Source of the DNA: JBMNEH01 sp050948665 | GTDB taxonomy: Bacteria > Bacillota > Clostridia > Christensenellales > UMGS416 | Direction: 5' to 3' | Assembly (NCBI GenBank): GCA_050948665.1 | Contig: JBMNEH010000001.1 | Coordinates: 744,001-808,000 of the forward strand | Length of the DNA stretch: 64,000 nucleotides | Shown here: piece after piece, positions 16,259 through 26,209 of the stretch | How positions within the stretch are numbered: the first letter of the stretch is position 1 | Layout of the letters: each line of letters opens with the position of its first letter | Position numbers and translations under genes: made by a program | The notes under the pieces: model-generated | Told to the model about the DNA's origin: nothing | The model's database searches: none | What the model saw: only the letters and a program-made list of their open reading frames with translations

Positions 16259-18856
16259 ATGATCAATACACAAAAACTGACCCAGAAATCACTGGAAGCG
16301 ATACAGAATGCCCAGATGCTGGCGCAGGAGAACCATAACCCGCAAATCAACCAGCAGCATTTACTGTCTGCGTTGTTGAAGGATGAGGGCTCACTGATCC
16401 CCTCTCTACTGAGCAAAATGAACTGCGCGGCGGAGGAGGTTTCTGCCGCCGCCCGCCAGGCAATCGACCGGCTGCCGCGGCAGATGGTTTCCCGGGCTGC
16501 CGGACAGGTCTATATCGATCCGACTGTGGACGAGGCATTGAACGAAGCGCAGAGACAAGCCGAGGCGATGAGGGATGAATTCATCTCGGTCGAGCATCTG
16601 ATGCTGGGGCTGTTGGAGAAACCCTCAGCCGATATGAACATGCTGTTCAAGAGGTTCAATATAACAAAACAGGCATTTCTTACGGCGCTGGCTGCGGTGC
16701 GCGGAAATACACGCGTTACCAGTGACAGCCCGGAGGATACCTACGACGCATTGAAGAAGTACGGATCGGACTTGGTAGAGTTGGCGCGGAATAACAAGCT
16801 TGACCCGGTAATCGGCCGGGACAGCGAAATTCGGAGCGTGATCCGTATCCTATCCCGTAAAACAAAAAACAACCCAGTGCTGATCGGCGAGCCCGGCGTG
16901 GGCAAAACTGCCATTGCCGAGGGGTTAGCGCTGCGTATCGTACGCGGGGACGTGCCTGCCAGTTTAAAAGACAGGACCGTGTTTTCTCTGGATATGGGTT
17001 CTCTTGTTGCCGGCGCCAAATACCGGGGGGAGTTCGAGGAACGCCTGAAGGCGGTGCTGGAGGAAGTAAAACAGGCAGAAGGAAGAATCATTCTTTTTAT
17101 TGACGAGTTGCACAACATTGTAGGAGCGGGGAGAACCGAAGGGTCCATGGATGCCGGAAATATTCTCAAACCCATGCTGGCCCGGGGAGAGTTACACTGT
17201 ATCGGCGCCACCACACTGGATGAGTACAGGAAGTATATCGAAAAGGACGCCGCGCTGGAGCGCCGTTTTCAGCCGGTTATGGTGGAGGAGCCCACGGTGG
17301 AGGATACGATCTCCATACTTCGGGGACTGAAGGAGAGGTACGAGGTTTTCCACGGCGTAAAAATACAGGATCAGGCTTTAATATCCGCAGCCGTGCTTTC
17401 CAACCGCTATATTACCGACAGGTTCCTGCCGGATAAGGCGATTGACCTGGTGGATGAAGCCTGCGCGCTCATACGTACGGAGTTGGAGTCTATGCCCACC
17501 GAAATGGATGAGATTTCTCGGAAAATCATGCAGCATGAGATCGAGGAAACAGCTCTGTCCAAAGAGGAAGACGCTGGATCCAAGGCGCACCTGGAGGAGA
17601 TCCGGAAAGAACTGGCAGAGCTGCGGGAGCAAATGAACGCCATGCAGGCTAAATGGGAACTGGAGAAGAAAGAAATCAACCTTGTGCAGTCCCTTCGGGA
17701 GCAGATCGAGGCTACCAACGCTGAGATCGAAAGGGCGGAACGCAGTTATGATTTGAACAAGGCGGCCGAATTGAAATACGGTAAGCTTCCCGGGCTGTTA
17801 AAACAGCTAGAGGAAGCCGAAACAAAGGGAGACACAGGAACCCATCATACCCTTCTCCGGGATAGGGTAACGGAGGAAGAAATCGCCCGTATCGTTGAGC
17901 GATGGACAGGCATCCCGGTATCCCGGTTGATGGAGGGGGAAAGGGAAAAGCTGCTGCGGCTGGAGGACACCCTGCATAAGCGGGTCATCGGACAGGACGA
18001 GGCAGTCAAGGCGGTCTCTGACGCCATCCTTCGTTCCCGTGCCGGAATACAGAATCCCGACCGTCCCCTTGGCAGCTTTCTGTTTCTGGGACCTACGGGC
18101 GTCGGGAAAACCGAGTTGGCCAAGGCATTGACTGAGACACTGTTTGACGATGAGAAAAATATGGTGCGCATCGATATGAGTGAATATATGGAAAAATTTT
18201 CCGTATCCCGTTTGTTGGGCGCTCCTCCCGGATATGTAGGTTATGAGGAGGGAGGTCAGCTTACCGAAGCCGTCAGACGTCATCCTTATTCGGTGGTGTT
18301 GTTCGACGAGATCGAAAAGGCACACCCGGACGTGTTCAATGTATTACTTCAGGTGCTGGATGACGGGAGGATTACCGATTCACAAGGGAGAACGGTGGAC
18401 TTTAAAAACACTATCCTTATTCTTACATCCAATCTCGGCTCACAGATACTGCTGGAGGGTATCGATGAGCACGGTAACCTGACATCAGAAGCCCGGAGCC
18501 AGGTGGAAGCAATGCTGCGCCGACAATTCCGGCCCGAGTTCCTTAACCGGATCGATGAGATCGTATTCTACAAACCTCTGACCCGGGAGGAGATCGGGAA
18601 GATTGTGGATCTCCTGCTCCGCAATTTGTCCGAGCGGCTGGCGGACCGGCAGCTCACCCTGGAACTTACCCCCGCAGCCAAGAGCTTTGTGGTAGAGAAC
18701 GGGTACGATCCGACATTCGGCGCCCGTCCGTTGAAACGCTTTCTGCAGACCAGCGTAGAGACTTTGCTCGCCCGACGGCTGATTACCGACCCACCTGTGC
18801 CGGGAACCAACATGATTGTGGACGTAGAGGCGAACAGGCTGTTCATCAGAGATTAA
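16259..18856 (+). CDS. clpB: ATP-dependent disaggregase ClpB
   Basis: ClpB (865 residues) is a hexameric AAA+ unfoldase that pulls polypeptides out of aggregates together with DnaK. The double Clp N-domain spans about 1-145. The first AAA+ module has GEPGVGKT near residue 208 and Walker B FIDELHNIVG. A long coiled-coil middle domain (about 400-530) separates ClpB from ClpA and ClpC. The second module has GPTGVGKT near 610. No ClpP-docking loop is evident. The ATG follows AAGGAGATGAGCAT. A bidirectional terminator follows. Confidence 0.98.
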   Translation: MINTQKLTQKSLEAIQNAQMLAQENHNPQINQQHLLSALLKDEGSLIPSLLSKMNCAAEEVSAAARQAIDRLPRQMVSRAAGQVYIDPTVDEALNEAQRQAEAMRDEFISVEHLMLGLLEKPSADMNMLFKRFNITKQAFLTALAAVRGNTRVTSDSPEDTYDALKKYGSDLVELARNNKLDPVIGRDSEIRSVIRILSRKTKNNPVLIGEPGVGKTAIAEGLALRIVRGDVPASLKDRTVFSLDMGSLVAGAKYRGEFEERLKAVLEEVKQAEGRIILFIDELHNIVGAGRTEGSMDAGNILKPMLARGELHCIGATTLDEYRKYIEKDAALERRFQPVMVEEPTVEDTISILRGLKERYEVFHGVKIQDQALISAAVLSNRYITDRFLPDKAIDLVDEACALIRTELESMPTEMDEISRKIMQHEIEETALSKEEDAGSKAHLEEIRKELAELREQMNAMQAKWELEKKEINLVQSLREQIEATNAEIERAERSYDLNKAAELKYGKLPGLLKQLEEAETKGDTGTHHTLLRDRVTEEEIARIVERWTGIPVSRLMEGEREKLLRLEDTLHKRVIGQDEAVKAVSDAILRSRAGIQNPDRPLGSFLFLGPTGVGKTELAKALTETLFDDEKNMVRIDMSEYMEKFSVSRLLGAPPGYVGYEEGGQLTEAVRRHPYSVVLFDEIEKAHPDVFNVLLQVLDDGRITDSQGRTVDFKNTILILTSNLGSQILLEGIDEHGNLTSEARSQVEAMLRRQFRPEFLNRIDEIVFYKPLTREEIGKIVDLLLRNLSERLADRQLTLELTPAAKSFVVENGYDPTFGARPLKRFLQTSVETLLARRLITDPPVPGTNMIVDVEANRLFIRD

Positions 18857-18861
18857 GCAAA

Positions 18862-18899
18862 CAAAAAACCGGAGCGGATCATTCCGCCCCGGTTTTTTC
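18862..18899. terminator. Bidirectional terminator between clpB and the SH3 protein
   Basis: An A-run, a stem of CCGGAGCGGA/TCCGCCCCGG with one mismatch and a TCAT loop, and a T-run serve both convergent genes. Confidence 0.85.
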
Positions 18900-18911
18900 T
18901 TTTTTCATGTT

Positions 18912-19814
18912 TTAATCGGGAACCGTACCGCTGACGATCTCGACCAAATCGCTACTGGCGCCAACATAGCCTTCCCTTTGCTTACCCTGCTTGTCTTTGA
19001 CGATGATGCGATACCAACCCCTGACGTCTTCCAGAATGGCGAATTCCGTACCCTGGGTTATGGTCATAATCGGTTCGTAGGACATTCCGGGGCCGCCGCG
19101 TACGTTCAGACCCTTGGATACCACCCGTCCGATACAATCACCGGGTGTGATATGATAGGTCGATTCGGGAACCGGTGTTTTGCTGGGTTTGGGTGTGGAA
19201 TCGTCCAAGCTACCGGTGGTGACGTAGTTAGCGCTCACATAGCCGACTTTGCTGTTATAGACGATCTTTGTCCAGCCATCCGCGGTCGAAACAACGGTTA
19301 CCTTCGTATTCTTTCGGAGAGTGGAGTATATAGTGGTTCCGCTGGTGCTGGGTCCGCTGCGGAAACGCACGCCGTCCCCTGTAATATAACCAGCTTTCCC
19401 GGTGGGAAGAGCGCCTCCGGGCGTAGCGGTTGCAGTGCTGATATCACCGGGCTTGGGAGTCATGATGTAGGGCGTTGCATAAGGCGTGGCGATCGGTACC
19501 AATGTGGGTGTTTCCTCAGGGGGTATGGTGGGTTGCTGGGTGGGCGGAAGAGTGATTACGGGCGCTGAGGTATCTGCACCTCCGCCGGGTCTTCCTCCGC
19601 CAAGTTTCAGACCGATGGCGATACCCACCGGGGCGCATATCAAGATGATGATTCCCGCGAGAAGGCAGATGCGGCGCTTTCGTTGCTGTTCCCGCTGCCG
19701 ACTTATATAGTTGCTTGTGTACATGACGTCACTGTCTACGCCTACCGGTGTATTGCAGACAGGGCATATCGTCTCCTGGTCAGATATCTGTGAGCCACAG
19801 TTTTTGCAAATCAT
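18912..19814 (-). CDS. Membrane-anchored zinc-ribbon protein with two SH3 domains
   Basis: The 300-residue product begins with a zinc ribbon (CKNCGS, then CPVCN), followed by a basic stretch and one transmembrane helix (about residues 50-70). Next comes a proline/threonine-rich linker, as in proteins that cross the cell wall, and two bacterial SH3 repeats (about 140-205 and 225-300). Each SH3 has the ladder of G(D/L)(G/N)VR, SGPS/GGPG and W(T/Y)(K/R)I. Such domains usually bind peptidoglycan or peptides. The ribbon would be cytoplasmic and the SH3 domains outside. The start at 19814 has GGAGGGGGT upstream; the longer open frame above it has no such site. Confidence 0.85.
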   Translation of the reverse strand: MICKNCGSQISDQETICPVCNTPVGVDSDVMYTSNYISRQREQQRKRRICLLAGIIILICAPVGIAIGLKLGGGRPGGGADTSAPVITLPPTQQPTIPPEETPTLVPIATPYATPYIMTPKPGDISTATATPGGALPTGKAGYITGDGVRFRSGPSTSGTTIYSTLRKNTKVTVVSTADGWTKIVYNSKVGYVSANYVTTGSLDDSTPKPSKTPVPESTYHITPGDCIGRVVSKGLNVRGGPGMSYEPIMTITQGTEFAILEDVRGWYRIIVKDKQGKQREGYVGASSDLVEIVSGTVPD

Positions 19815-20090
19815 TTTTAACCCCCTCCGTCCGTAATCGCTGCGTCTTTCCATTATAAGGGTAATCCGAGAGAATGGATACCATAAATATAATAACAGAG
19901 TATTACAAGAGTGTAAAGAATGAATTAAGTGTAAAACGTTATACTTTTCACAATTTGTTGTTTCCCACTCCAAACAAGAAAAGAAAAAGGTTGTTCATGG
20001 GATATAATTTCCCGGTTGGAGAGGATATGGCAGGGCTTTTCAATTCTATGACGAAAGAAAAAACAGAAAGATTCCAGCAGGAGGTAATCG

Positions 20091-22361
20091 ATGAACACCT
20101 ATGCCGGTCCGTATTGGGTGGAAAGCCGACTGAACCGTGCCGGGAAGCCCGAAGGAGGAGAGGCAGAGTGGTTGCTTAAACCGGTAGAGGAGGAGCACAG
20201 TCTGTTTCCCGGGCGCTGCACTCTTGTCTGCGAGGGAGCAGGTAGGTTGACCGCTGATGAGTCACTCGCTGAACTGGAGTTTCCGCTTTTGCTGGAGAAA
20301 AAGAACCCGACAAACAGGGCATACGGCAGCGCAGGGTTCCGGATTCTGTTCCCGGAAGTGACGGATTTACGGGAATTTAATAGGATTTCTCTGCATTTAA
20401 CGGTGACAGCACCGGGATTGGACGGGTTGTTTGCCGAGATTTCCCTGCACAATACGGGGGAGCACCCGGTACCGGTCCCCGGACGCTTTGAGGGTACCCA
20501 TGTGGTGACACTGGTACCCGGAGTGCCGCGGCACATTGTATGGGAATTTCCCGATTTATATCGGGAGGCATGCACCGGGTTTTCCGTGATGGTGGGTTTA
20601 CCCGGGAAACATTGCGCTTCCGCAGAATGTGGGAGGCTTAAGTTGAAGGATGTCCGGCTGCAAAAGGTGGTGCCGGAAAAATCCCGGGGATATGATGTGG
20701 CAGAGCAGCGAATCGCCTGTTCTCACAGCGGCTATGCTATGGTTGGAGAGAAGCGGGCTGTGGCTCCGGGAAATGTGACAGATTTCACAATTGAGGACGA
20801 AACGGGTAAAACCTTTTACAATGGATGCGGCATCCGCTATCCATGGGGGATAAAACTGGACTTTTCGGATTTTTGCCATGAAGGCAAATTCAGACTGCGC
20901 TGCGATGGGTTGACGTCTCCCTTCTTCAATATAGGGGATGATGCTTATCTTTCCGCCGGAAGGAAGCTGGTTTCCTTTTTCTACACCCAGCGTTGCGGGT
21001 ATGACCTTCCAGGCATACACCCGCCCTGCCATCTTGACGCAATCTGTTGTCATCCTGACGGCCGCACATTGGTTGTAGGGGGAGGCTGGCATGACGCTGC
21101 GGATGTGACCCAGGGCGTTATGAACACCTCCGAAGCGGTACTGGCGCTGTTGACTTTGGCGGAGCATCCCGCACTGGCGCAGGAAGCTTTGACGGAAGCG
21201 CGGTGGGGCCTGCAATGGATCATGCGTACCCGATTTGGAGACGGAATGCGCTTCGGCGGGAATATTATGGGGATCTGGACGGAAAATCTGATCGGGGATG
21301 AGGATGATATGCCGGCGTCAGCCCAGAATAGACCTTATGACAATTTCCTCTCTGCCGCAGCCTGCGCCGAGGCTGCCCCCAGATATCGGAACGACCCGGG
21401 ATTTTCGGACCGTTTGGCGCGCTGTGCCCGAGAGGATTACGAGTTTGCCGCAGAGAAGGCCGAGGAGCCCCAGAAACAGGCGCCCTATCCTGAATTCTTC
21501 GCTATGGCTGCTGTAGCCGGGTGCAAATTGTACCGTATGACAGGCGAGGAACAGTACCTCGCGGAGGCGGAAGGGTATGCCCGAAAGGTGGCAGCCTGCC
21601 AGCAGCTTGCGCCGTATCCTCCGTTATCCCGGCCTATCTCCGGTTTCTTCTGGGAGACACCGGAAAAAAAGCGAATACTGAATTACTACCACCGCTCCGG
21701 TGAATACCTGCTGACCCAATGCTTCAGCCTCCTGCTTGAATGTGGTCTCTCCCGGCCGGAGGCCGGTATGTGGCGGAGAGCGCTGGAGGCGTACGCCGGA
21801 TACATCCGCGCGATCAGTGAGGAGACGGAGCCCTGGGGGATACTTCCCAACGGCATTTACCAGGTGGATAACACCGATTACTCCGGGTTGTACCATGAGG
21901 GCGAGCGGGTAGGGCTGCCCACGCTGGCAGAGTATAACGCGCAGGTGCGGAACGGAATCTCCTTGGGAGGAGATTTCTATCTCCGCAGATTTCCCGTAGC
22001 TTATCAGTTCAGAGGTTTTTTTGGCACCCTGCTTGCCAAGGCGAGAGCGACGCTGCTGGCAGCGCGGAGTTTGGGGGACGGGCAGTTGCTGGACATTGCC
22101 AGGAGACAGGCTGCGTATGTGGTGGGGCTGAACCCTTTCGGCATTTCCTTCATGTTTGGAGAGGGGGAGGGGTACCCACCGCTGTACGGCGCATTTTCCG
22201 GGCAGCCTGTGGGAGCTGTTCCCGTGGGGATAGAGACCTTTGAAAACGAGGATGAGCCTTACATGCCCATGCAGATCAATTGTACATATAAGGAAATCTG
22301 GGTCCATACCGCTTCCCGGATGGCTGAAATGATTCCGGCTTTTTGGGTGAACCTGCCATGA
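20091..22361 (+). CDS. GH9 family glycoside hydrolase, no export signal
   Basis: This 756-residue protein has an N-terminal beta-sandwich region (about 1-280) followed by an (alpha/alpha)6 barrel of GH9 type. The marker FFYTQRCGYDLPG is followed by GGGWHDAADVTQ, where Asp335 and Asp338 fit the paired catalytic aspartates (DAGD in most members, DAAD here). Near the C-terminus YKEIWVHTAS offers the acid/base glutamate. GH9 enzymes cleave beta-glucans or cello-oligosaccharides. There is no signal peptide, so it probably works in the cytoplasm on imported oligosaccharides. The ATG has AGGAGGTAATCG before it. Its stop overlaps the next start as ATGA, forming a three-gene operon. Confidence 0.87.
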   Translation: MNTYAGPYWVESRLNRAGKPEGGEAEWLLKPVEEEHSLFPGRCTLVCEGAGRLTADESLAELEFPLLLEKKNPTNRAYGSAGFRILFPEVTDLREFNRISLHLTVTAPGLDGLFAEISLHNTGEHPVPVPGRFEGTHVVTLVPGVPRHIVWEFPDLYREACTGFSVMVGLPGKHCASAECGRLKLKDVRLQKVVPEKSRGYDVAEQRIACSHSGYAMVGEKRAVAPGNVTDFTIEDETGKTFYNGCGIRYPWGIKLDFSDFCHEGKFRLRCDGLTSPFFNIGDDAYLSAGRKLVSFFYTQRCGYDLPGIHPPCHLDAICCHPDGRTLVVGGGWHDAADVTQGVMNTSEAVLALLTLAEHPALAQEALTEARWGLQWIMRTRFGDGMRFGGNIMGIWTENLIGDEDDMPASAQNRPYDNFLSAAACAEAAPRYRNDPGFSDRLARCAREDYEFAAEKAEEPQKQAPYPEFFAMAAVAGCKLYRMTGEEQYLAEAEGYARKVAACQQLAPYPPLSRPISGFFWETPEKKRILNYYHRSGEYLLTQCFSLLLECGLSRPEAGMWRRALEAYAGYIRAISEETEPWGILPNGIYQVDNTDYSGLYHEGERVGLPTLAEYNAQVRNGISLGGDFYLRRFPVAYQFRGFFGTLLAKARATLLAARSLGDGQLLDIARRQAAYVVGLNPFGISFMFGEGEGYPPLYGAFSGQPVGAVPVGIETFENEDEPYMPMQINCTYKEIWVHTASRMAEMIPAFWVNLP

Positions 22362-22978
22362 AACTGAAGATTCTGGTGGTTGCCGACCACGAAAGCCGTT
22401 ATATATGGGATTTCTTTGATAAATCCGTGTTCCAGGGGATCGACCTCATACTGTCCTGTGGGGATTTGAAGGCGGAATATCTTTCTTTCCTGGTAACGAT
22501 GATTCCGGCACCGCTGCTGTATGTGCGGGGGAATCATGACGGAAGCTATGATGAGCAGCCCCCGGAAGGATGCATCGATTTGGAATCGAAGCCTTTTTGT
22601 TTCCGCGGGATACGGTTTTTTGGTTTTGGAGGCTGTAAGAGCAGAATGAAAAAACGCAACCACTACACGGAGAGTGATATGTACCGAAGGGTGAACCGAA
22701 GGATACCGGCTATTTTTGCGGGGGGAATGGATGTATTGGTCACCCACGCACCTGCCCTGGGGCTTGGGGACGGGGATGACCGCTTCCACGAGGGATTTTT
22801 GGTGTTCCGGAAGCTGATTGAGAGGTTCAGTCCGCGTTACTTTGTGCATGGGCACCAGCATATGTCCTACAGCTATAAAACGAAACGAATGATGACCTAT
22901 CGGAATACGACAATCATCAACGCTTGTAACTACTATATCTTGAACATGGAGTTCCCGGACAGAAAGGAGAGAACATGA
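22358..22978 (+). CDS. Calcineurin-like metallophosphoesterase
   Basis: This 206-residue protein carries the metal-binding motifs of the superfamily: SCGDLK, YVRGNHDGSY, VTHAPA and HGHQH. The first motif is unusual, ADHES, where most members have DxH. It would hydrolyse a phosphoester, but the substrate is unknown. A TTG five codons upstream is in frame; the ATG at 22358 overlaps the GH9 stop and is preferred. The gene also overlaps the sugar isomerase-like gene after it by four bases, so the three are coupled. Confidence 0.85.
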   Translation: MKLKILVVADHESRYIWDFFDKSVFQGIDLILSCGDLKAEYLSFLVTMIPAPLLYVRGNHDGSYDEQPPEGCIDLESKPFCFRGIRFFGFGGCKSRMKKRNHYTESDMYRRVNRRIPAIFAGGMDVLVTHAPALGLGDGDDRFHEGFLVFRKLIERFSPRYFVHGHQHMSYSYKTKRMMTYRNTTIINACNYYILNMEFPDRKERT

Positions 22979-23811
22979 GACTTGGCATCGCTTCCGCACT
23001 GCCTCATCGCACCCCGGAGGAATTTGCGGAAAAGCATCGGGCATTGGGCTGCGGCGCAGTAACCTTCCCGGTGGATCATACGGTACCTGACGGGGTGATC
23101 GACGCTTATGCGCGTGCATGCAAAGCTTATGATCTCAGCATTGCCGAGGTGGGCGCCTGGAGCAACCCCTTCTCCACCGACCCTGACACTGCTGAAAAAG
23201 CGCTTATATTGATGAAAAATCAACTGCAGCTTGCCGAACGGGTGGGAGCCAGATGCTGCGTGAACATCGCCGGAGGCTGCGGGGAGGTGTGGGACGGAGG
23301 GTACGCCGAGAATTATGCGGAGGATACCCGCAGACGGCTCATCGACATGGTGCGGGAAATTATTGATGAGGTGAAGCCTACCCGTACACATTATTCCCTT
23401 GAACCGATGCCTTGGATGCTGCCGGACAGCCCGGAATGTTATCTGACCCTGCTGGAGGAGATCGATCGGCCCGGGTTTGGAGTTCACCTGGACGTGGTGA
23501 ATATGATCAACAACCCGGGAAGGTATTTTCAAAACACCGCGTTCATAAACCGTTGCTTTAGGGTGCTGAAGGGGAGAATACTATCCTGTCACGCAAAGGA
23601 TATCCAGCTTCAGCGGACGCTTACCCTCCATTTAAAAGAAGTGCCCTGCGGACAGGGCGCGCTGGACTTGGAAACGTATATGGCCGAAGCCCATGCCGCC
23701 GACCCGGATATGCCTTTTATGATCGAGCACCTTTCCACCACGGAGGAATATATAGAATCTTTTGCCTATTTGAAGGGGATCGCCGAGAAAGCGGATATAT
23801 CCCTGCGGTAG
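22975..23811 (+). CDS. Sugar phosphate isomerase/epimerase family protein
   Basis: At 278 residues it fits the xylose isomerase-like TIM-barrel family (AP endonuclease 2 type). Strand and metal-site features include NIAGGCGEVWDGG, the glutamate in YSLEPMPWM, the aspartate in VHLDVVNM, SCHAKDI and IEHLST. Members isomerise or epimerise sugars, inositols or related compounds with a divalent metal; the substrate cannot be told. It is the last gene of the GH9 operon, so it may act on the released sugar. The start has GAAAGGAGAGAAC upstream, and a terminator follows. Confidence 0.85.
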   Translation: MRLGIASALPHRTPEEFAEKHRALGCGAVTFPVDHTVPDGVIDAYARACKAYDLSIAEVGAWSNPFSTDPDTAEKALILMKNQLQLAERVGARCCVNIAGGCGEVWDGGYAENYAEDTRRRLIDMVREIIDEVKPTRTHYSLEPMPWMLPDSPECYLTLLEEIDRPGFGVHLDVVNMINNPGRYFQNTAFINRCFRVLKGRILSCHAKDIQLQRTLTLHLKEVPCGQGALDLETYMAEAHAADPDMPFMIEHLSTTEEYIESFAYLKGIAEKADISLR

Positions 23812-23823
23812 ATCCGATACGGG

Positions 23824-23851
23824 AATGCCCGGGAAGGTCCCGGGCATTTTT
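23824..23851 (+). terminator. Terminator of the GH9 operon
   Basis: An 11-bp perfect stem (AATGCCCGGGA / TCCCGGGCATT) with loop AGG is followed by further T residues. Confidence 0.85.
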
Positions 23852-23877
23852 GTACGCTTTAGTGATTCCTCCAGACA

Positions 23878-24150
23878 TCATTTATCCTTTTTGTCCACCA
23901 GCCGTTCGATGTCCATGGTATCGAAATGTACGGCTTCCAGGAAGTCCTCTGGGAAAAATCTTGTATGATTAAAATCGTTCATCTGCTGCATATGCTTAGA
24001 TAATAAAACCGGGGAGGGAATATCCATTTCTCTGGACACAATCTCAAACAGAGAGGCGTAGCCCGATTCTTCTTCCAGACCCTCCGACTGAAAAACCTGA
24101 TCCCGGATCCGTTTATTCTGCTTTATGAGTTTGACCCATATCCGTTCCAT
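23878..24150 (-). CDS. Small protein of unknown function (90 aa)
   Basis: The ATG at 24150 has GGCGGAGGC at suitable spacing. The product is charged, with no membrane segment, and seems helical; it ends in VDKKDK. I recognise no family. The frame stays open upstream, but the extra part lacks a ribosome site. It lies alone, convergent to the GH9 operon and divergent from asd. Confidence 0.6.
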   Translation of the reverse strand: MERIWVKLIKQNKRIRDQVFQSEGLEEESGYASLFEIVSREMDIPSPVLLSKHMQQMNDFNHTRFFPEDFLEAVHFDTMDIERLVDKKDK

Positions 24151-24253
24151 TTTGCTGCCTCCGCCAATCTTCTTCATATACACTATACGTAAAGAAAGGC
24201 GATGATGCAAGAGAAAGGTGAACAGCGGTTATGAGAGGCAGAAAAAGCATGGT

Positions 24254-24282
24254 TTGCATATTATATGTAAAACAGCTATAAT
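24254..24282 (+). promoter_or_regulatory. Sigma-A promoter of asd
   Basis: TTGCAT, a 17-base spacer and a perfect TATAAT, then a leader of about 80 bases. The leader holds a small stem (CTGGG / CCCAG) touching the ribosome site GGGAGGT. I see no lysine riboswitch. Confidence 0.65.
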
Positions 24283-24367
24283 AAGCCTGCCGCTTTTTAC
24301 GGCGGAAGGAACAAATACGACTTTGGTCGATTGATTTTATCTGGGCCATGTCCCAGGGAGGTATTAT

Positions 24368-25444
24368 ATGGATAAATATCGGGTAGGGATCATCGGCGCG
24401 ACAGGTATGGTGGGGCAGCGGCTGGCGCTGCTGTTGGCCAATCATCCCTGGTTTACGGTGACAGTTTTGGCCGCCAGTTCCCGTTCCGCAGGAAAAAGTT
24501 ATGCTGAAGCGGTGGAGGGGCGCTGGAAAATGGAAACCCCGGTACCAGCCAATCTTCGCGGCATGCAGCTGGAGGATGCCGCTCATGTTGAAGCCGTGGC
24601 GGAAATGGTGGATTTGGTTTTCTGCGCGGTGAACATGAATAAGGACGACATCCGTAAGCTGGAAGAAGCGTATGCCAGGGCTGAGGTAGTCGTCATTTCC
24701 AACAACTCCGCCAACCGTATGGCGGCGGATGTTCCTATGATTATTCCAGAGTTGAATTCCGGTCATCTGCAGGTTTTGAAGGCGCAAAGAACGCGGTTGG
24801 GCACACGGAAAGGATTTATTGTGGCAAAGTCCAACTGTTCCATTCAATCCTATGTGCCGGCGCTTCACCCACTGTTGGATTTCGGCGTGCGGGAGGTCTT
24901 GGCCTGTACTTACCAAGCAATTTCCGGTGCCGGAAAGACCTTTGCCGATTGGCCTGAAATGCAGGACAATGTAATCCCCTATATCAGCGGGGAGGAAGAG
25001 AAGTCAGAGAAGGAACCGTTAAAAATCTGGGGCAGCGTGAAGGATGGGTTAATCGTATCCGCAGAGTCCCCGGTTATCACCACCCAGTGCATCCGTATAC
25101 CCGTGACAGACGGGCATATGGCGGCCGTGTTTGTCCGGTTTGAGAAGAAACCCTCCTTGGAGGAGATAATCGACCGTTGGCGTACCTTTAAGGCTCGTCC
25201 GCAGATACTGGGTCTGCCGAGCGCGCCCCACCCATTCCTATACTATTTTGATGAGCCCGACCGTCCTCAGACCCGTTTGGATCGGGACATAGAGAACGGT
25301 ATGAGCGTGTCCATCGGACGTCTGCGCGAGGATGCCATATTTGATTGTCGCTTCGTCTGTCTGTCCCATAATACATTAAGGGGAGCAGCCGGAGGCGGTG
25401 TGTTGCTGGCAGAACTTCTTTGCGCGGAGGGATATGTCCGGTAG
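24368..25444 (+). CDS. asd: Aspartate-semialdehyde dehydrogenase
   Basis: The 358-residue enzyme reduces aspartyl phosphate to aspartate semialdehyde with NADPH, on the way to lysine, methionine and threonine. It starts with the Rossmann motif IIGATGMVGQ. The catalytic cysteine is Cys157 in SNCSIQ, and a later histidine lies in VTDGHMAAV. Length and motif style (NMNKDD, LNSGH) resemble the archaeal/fungal-type branch, which is also found in some Clostridia. The start has CAGGGAGGT. No other amino-acid biosynthesis gene is adjacent. Confidence 0.94.
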   Translation: MDKYRVGIIGATGMVGQRLALLLANHPWFTVTVLAASSRSAGKSYAEAVEGRWKMETPVPANLRGMQLEDAAHVEAVAEMVDLVFCAVNMNKDDIRKLEEAYARAEVVVISNNSANRMAADVPMIIPELNSGHLQVLKAQRTRLGTRKGFIVAKSNCSIQSYVPALHPLLDFGVREVLACTYQAISGAGKTFADWPEMQDNVIPYISGEEEKSEKEPLKIWGSVKDGLIVSAESPVITTQCIRIPVTDGHMAAVFVRFEKKPSLEEIIDRWRTFKARPQILGLPSAPHPFLYYFDEPDRPQTRLDRDIENGMSVSIGRLREDAIFDCRFVCLSHNTLRGAAGGGVLLAELLCAEGYVR

Positions 25445-25458
25445 ACCCGGAGAGTTCC

Positions 25459-26100
25459 ATGTGTATCGGCACAAAGCTGAAAAAGCGAATAAGACTGCTG
25501 CTGTTGCTGGCAACGGCTGCCCTTTTTACGGTATGGATAGTTTGCAATCTGTTGGTGATGATATCCGGTCATGCCGGCTTTGTTCCCGTGAATGCGCCAG
25601 GTTCAGGTTATGAAATGATTATTGTTCCCGGTGCAGGAATACGGGGGAACCGGCCTACCCCGATGCTGCAGGACCGGTTGGATACAGCGGCGGCTCTTTA
25701 CTTTGCCGGCGCTGCGGACAGGGTGCTGGTAAGCGGAGATCACGCATCTCCCGCGTACAATGAGGTGGGGGTCATGAAGGATTACCTGTTAGAGGCCGGT
25801 GTCCCGGCGACAGCTATTCTGGAGGACCATTTCGGAACCGACACTTATACAACGATGTACCACGCGGCCCGTGATTTTGAAATATCATCGGCAGTCGTGG
25901 TGACCCAACGATACCACTTATATCGGGCGGTCTATCTAGGGAATGCCTTTTCCATGGATACCCGGGGAATCATTTGCGACAGGTATATCCCGGTTAAGAT
26001 ACTATGGTATGAGTTAAGGGAGACATTCTCCCGCTGTAAAGCTGTATGGGACTGCGCGGCAGGCAGAGTGCCGGTCAGCATGGCAGAGCCTCCCGAATGA
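25459..26100 (+). CDS. SanA/YdcF-like DUF218 membrane protein
   Basis: The 213-residue product has an N-terminal transmembrane helix (about 10-30) and an extracytoplasmic DUF218 domain. Family features are IIVPGAGI, a conserved arginine in MLQDRLDTAA, VLVSGDHA and VVVTQRYHLYRA. Related proteins (SanA, YdcF) are tied to envelope integrity and drug tolerance; the reaction is not firmly known. The ATG at 25459 has GGAGAG six bases upstream. It starts 14 bases after asd and is probably cotranscribed with it. Confidence 0.85.
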   Translation: MCIGTKLKKRIRLLLLLATAALFTVWIVCNLLVMISGHAGFVPVNAPGSGYEMIIVPGAGIRGNRPTPMLQDRLDTAAALYFAGAADRVLVSGDHASPAYNEVGVMKDYLLEAGVPATAILEDHFGTDTYTTMYHAARDFEISSAVVVTQRYHLYRAVYLGNAFSMDTRGIICDRYIPVKILWYELRETFSRCKAVWDCAAGRVPVSMAEPPE

Positions 26101-26184
26101 CGCCCCTCGGCATCAGATACACGGAACGGCAGTTCCAAAGGTTTTGCGACTGGAAGCATGGGCCGGCGTGCTATAGGATTATTG

Positions 26185-26209
26185 AATGTCCCCTATCGGG
26201 GGCATTTTG
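26185..26209 (+). terminator. Terminator after the SanA-like gene
   Basis: Stem AATGTCCCC / GGGGGCATT (one G-U pair), loop TATC, then a short T-run. Confidence 0.6.
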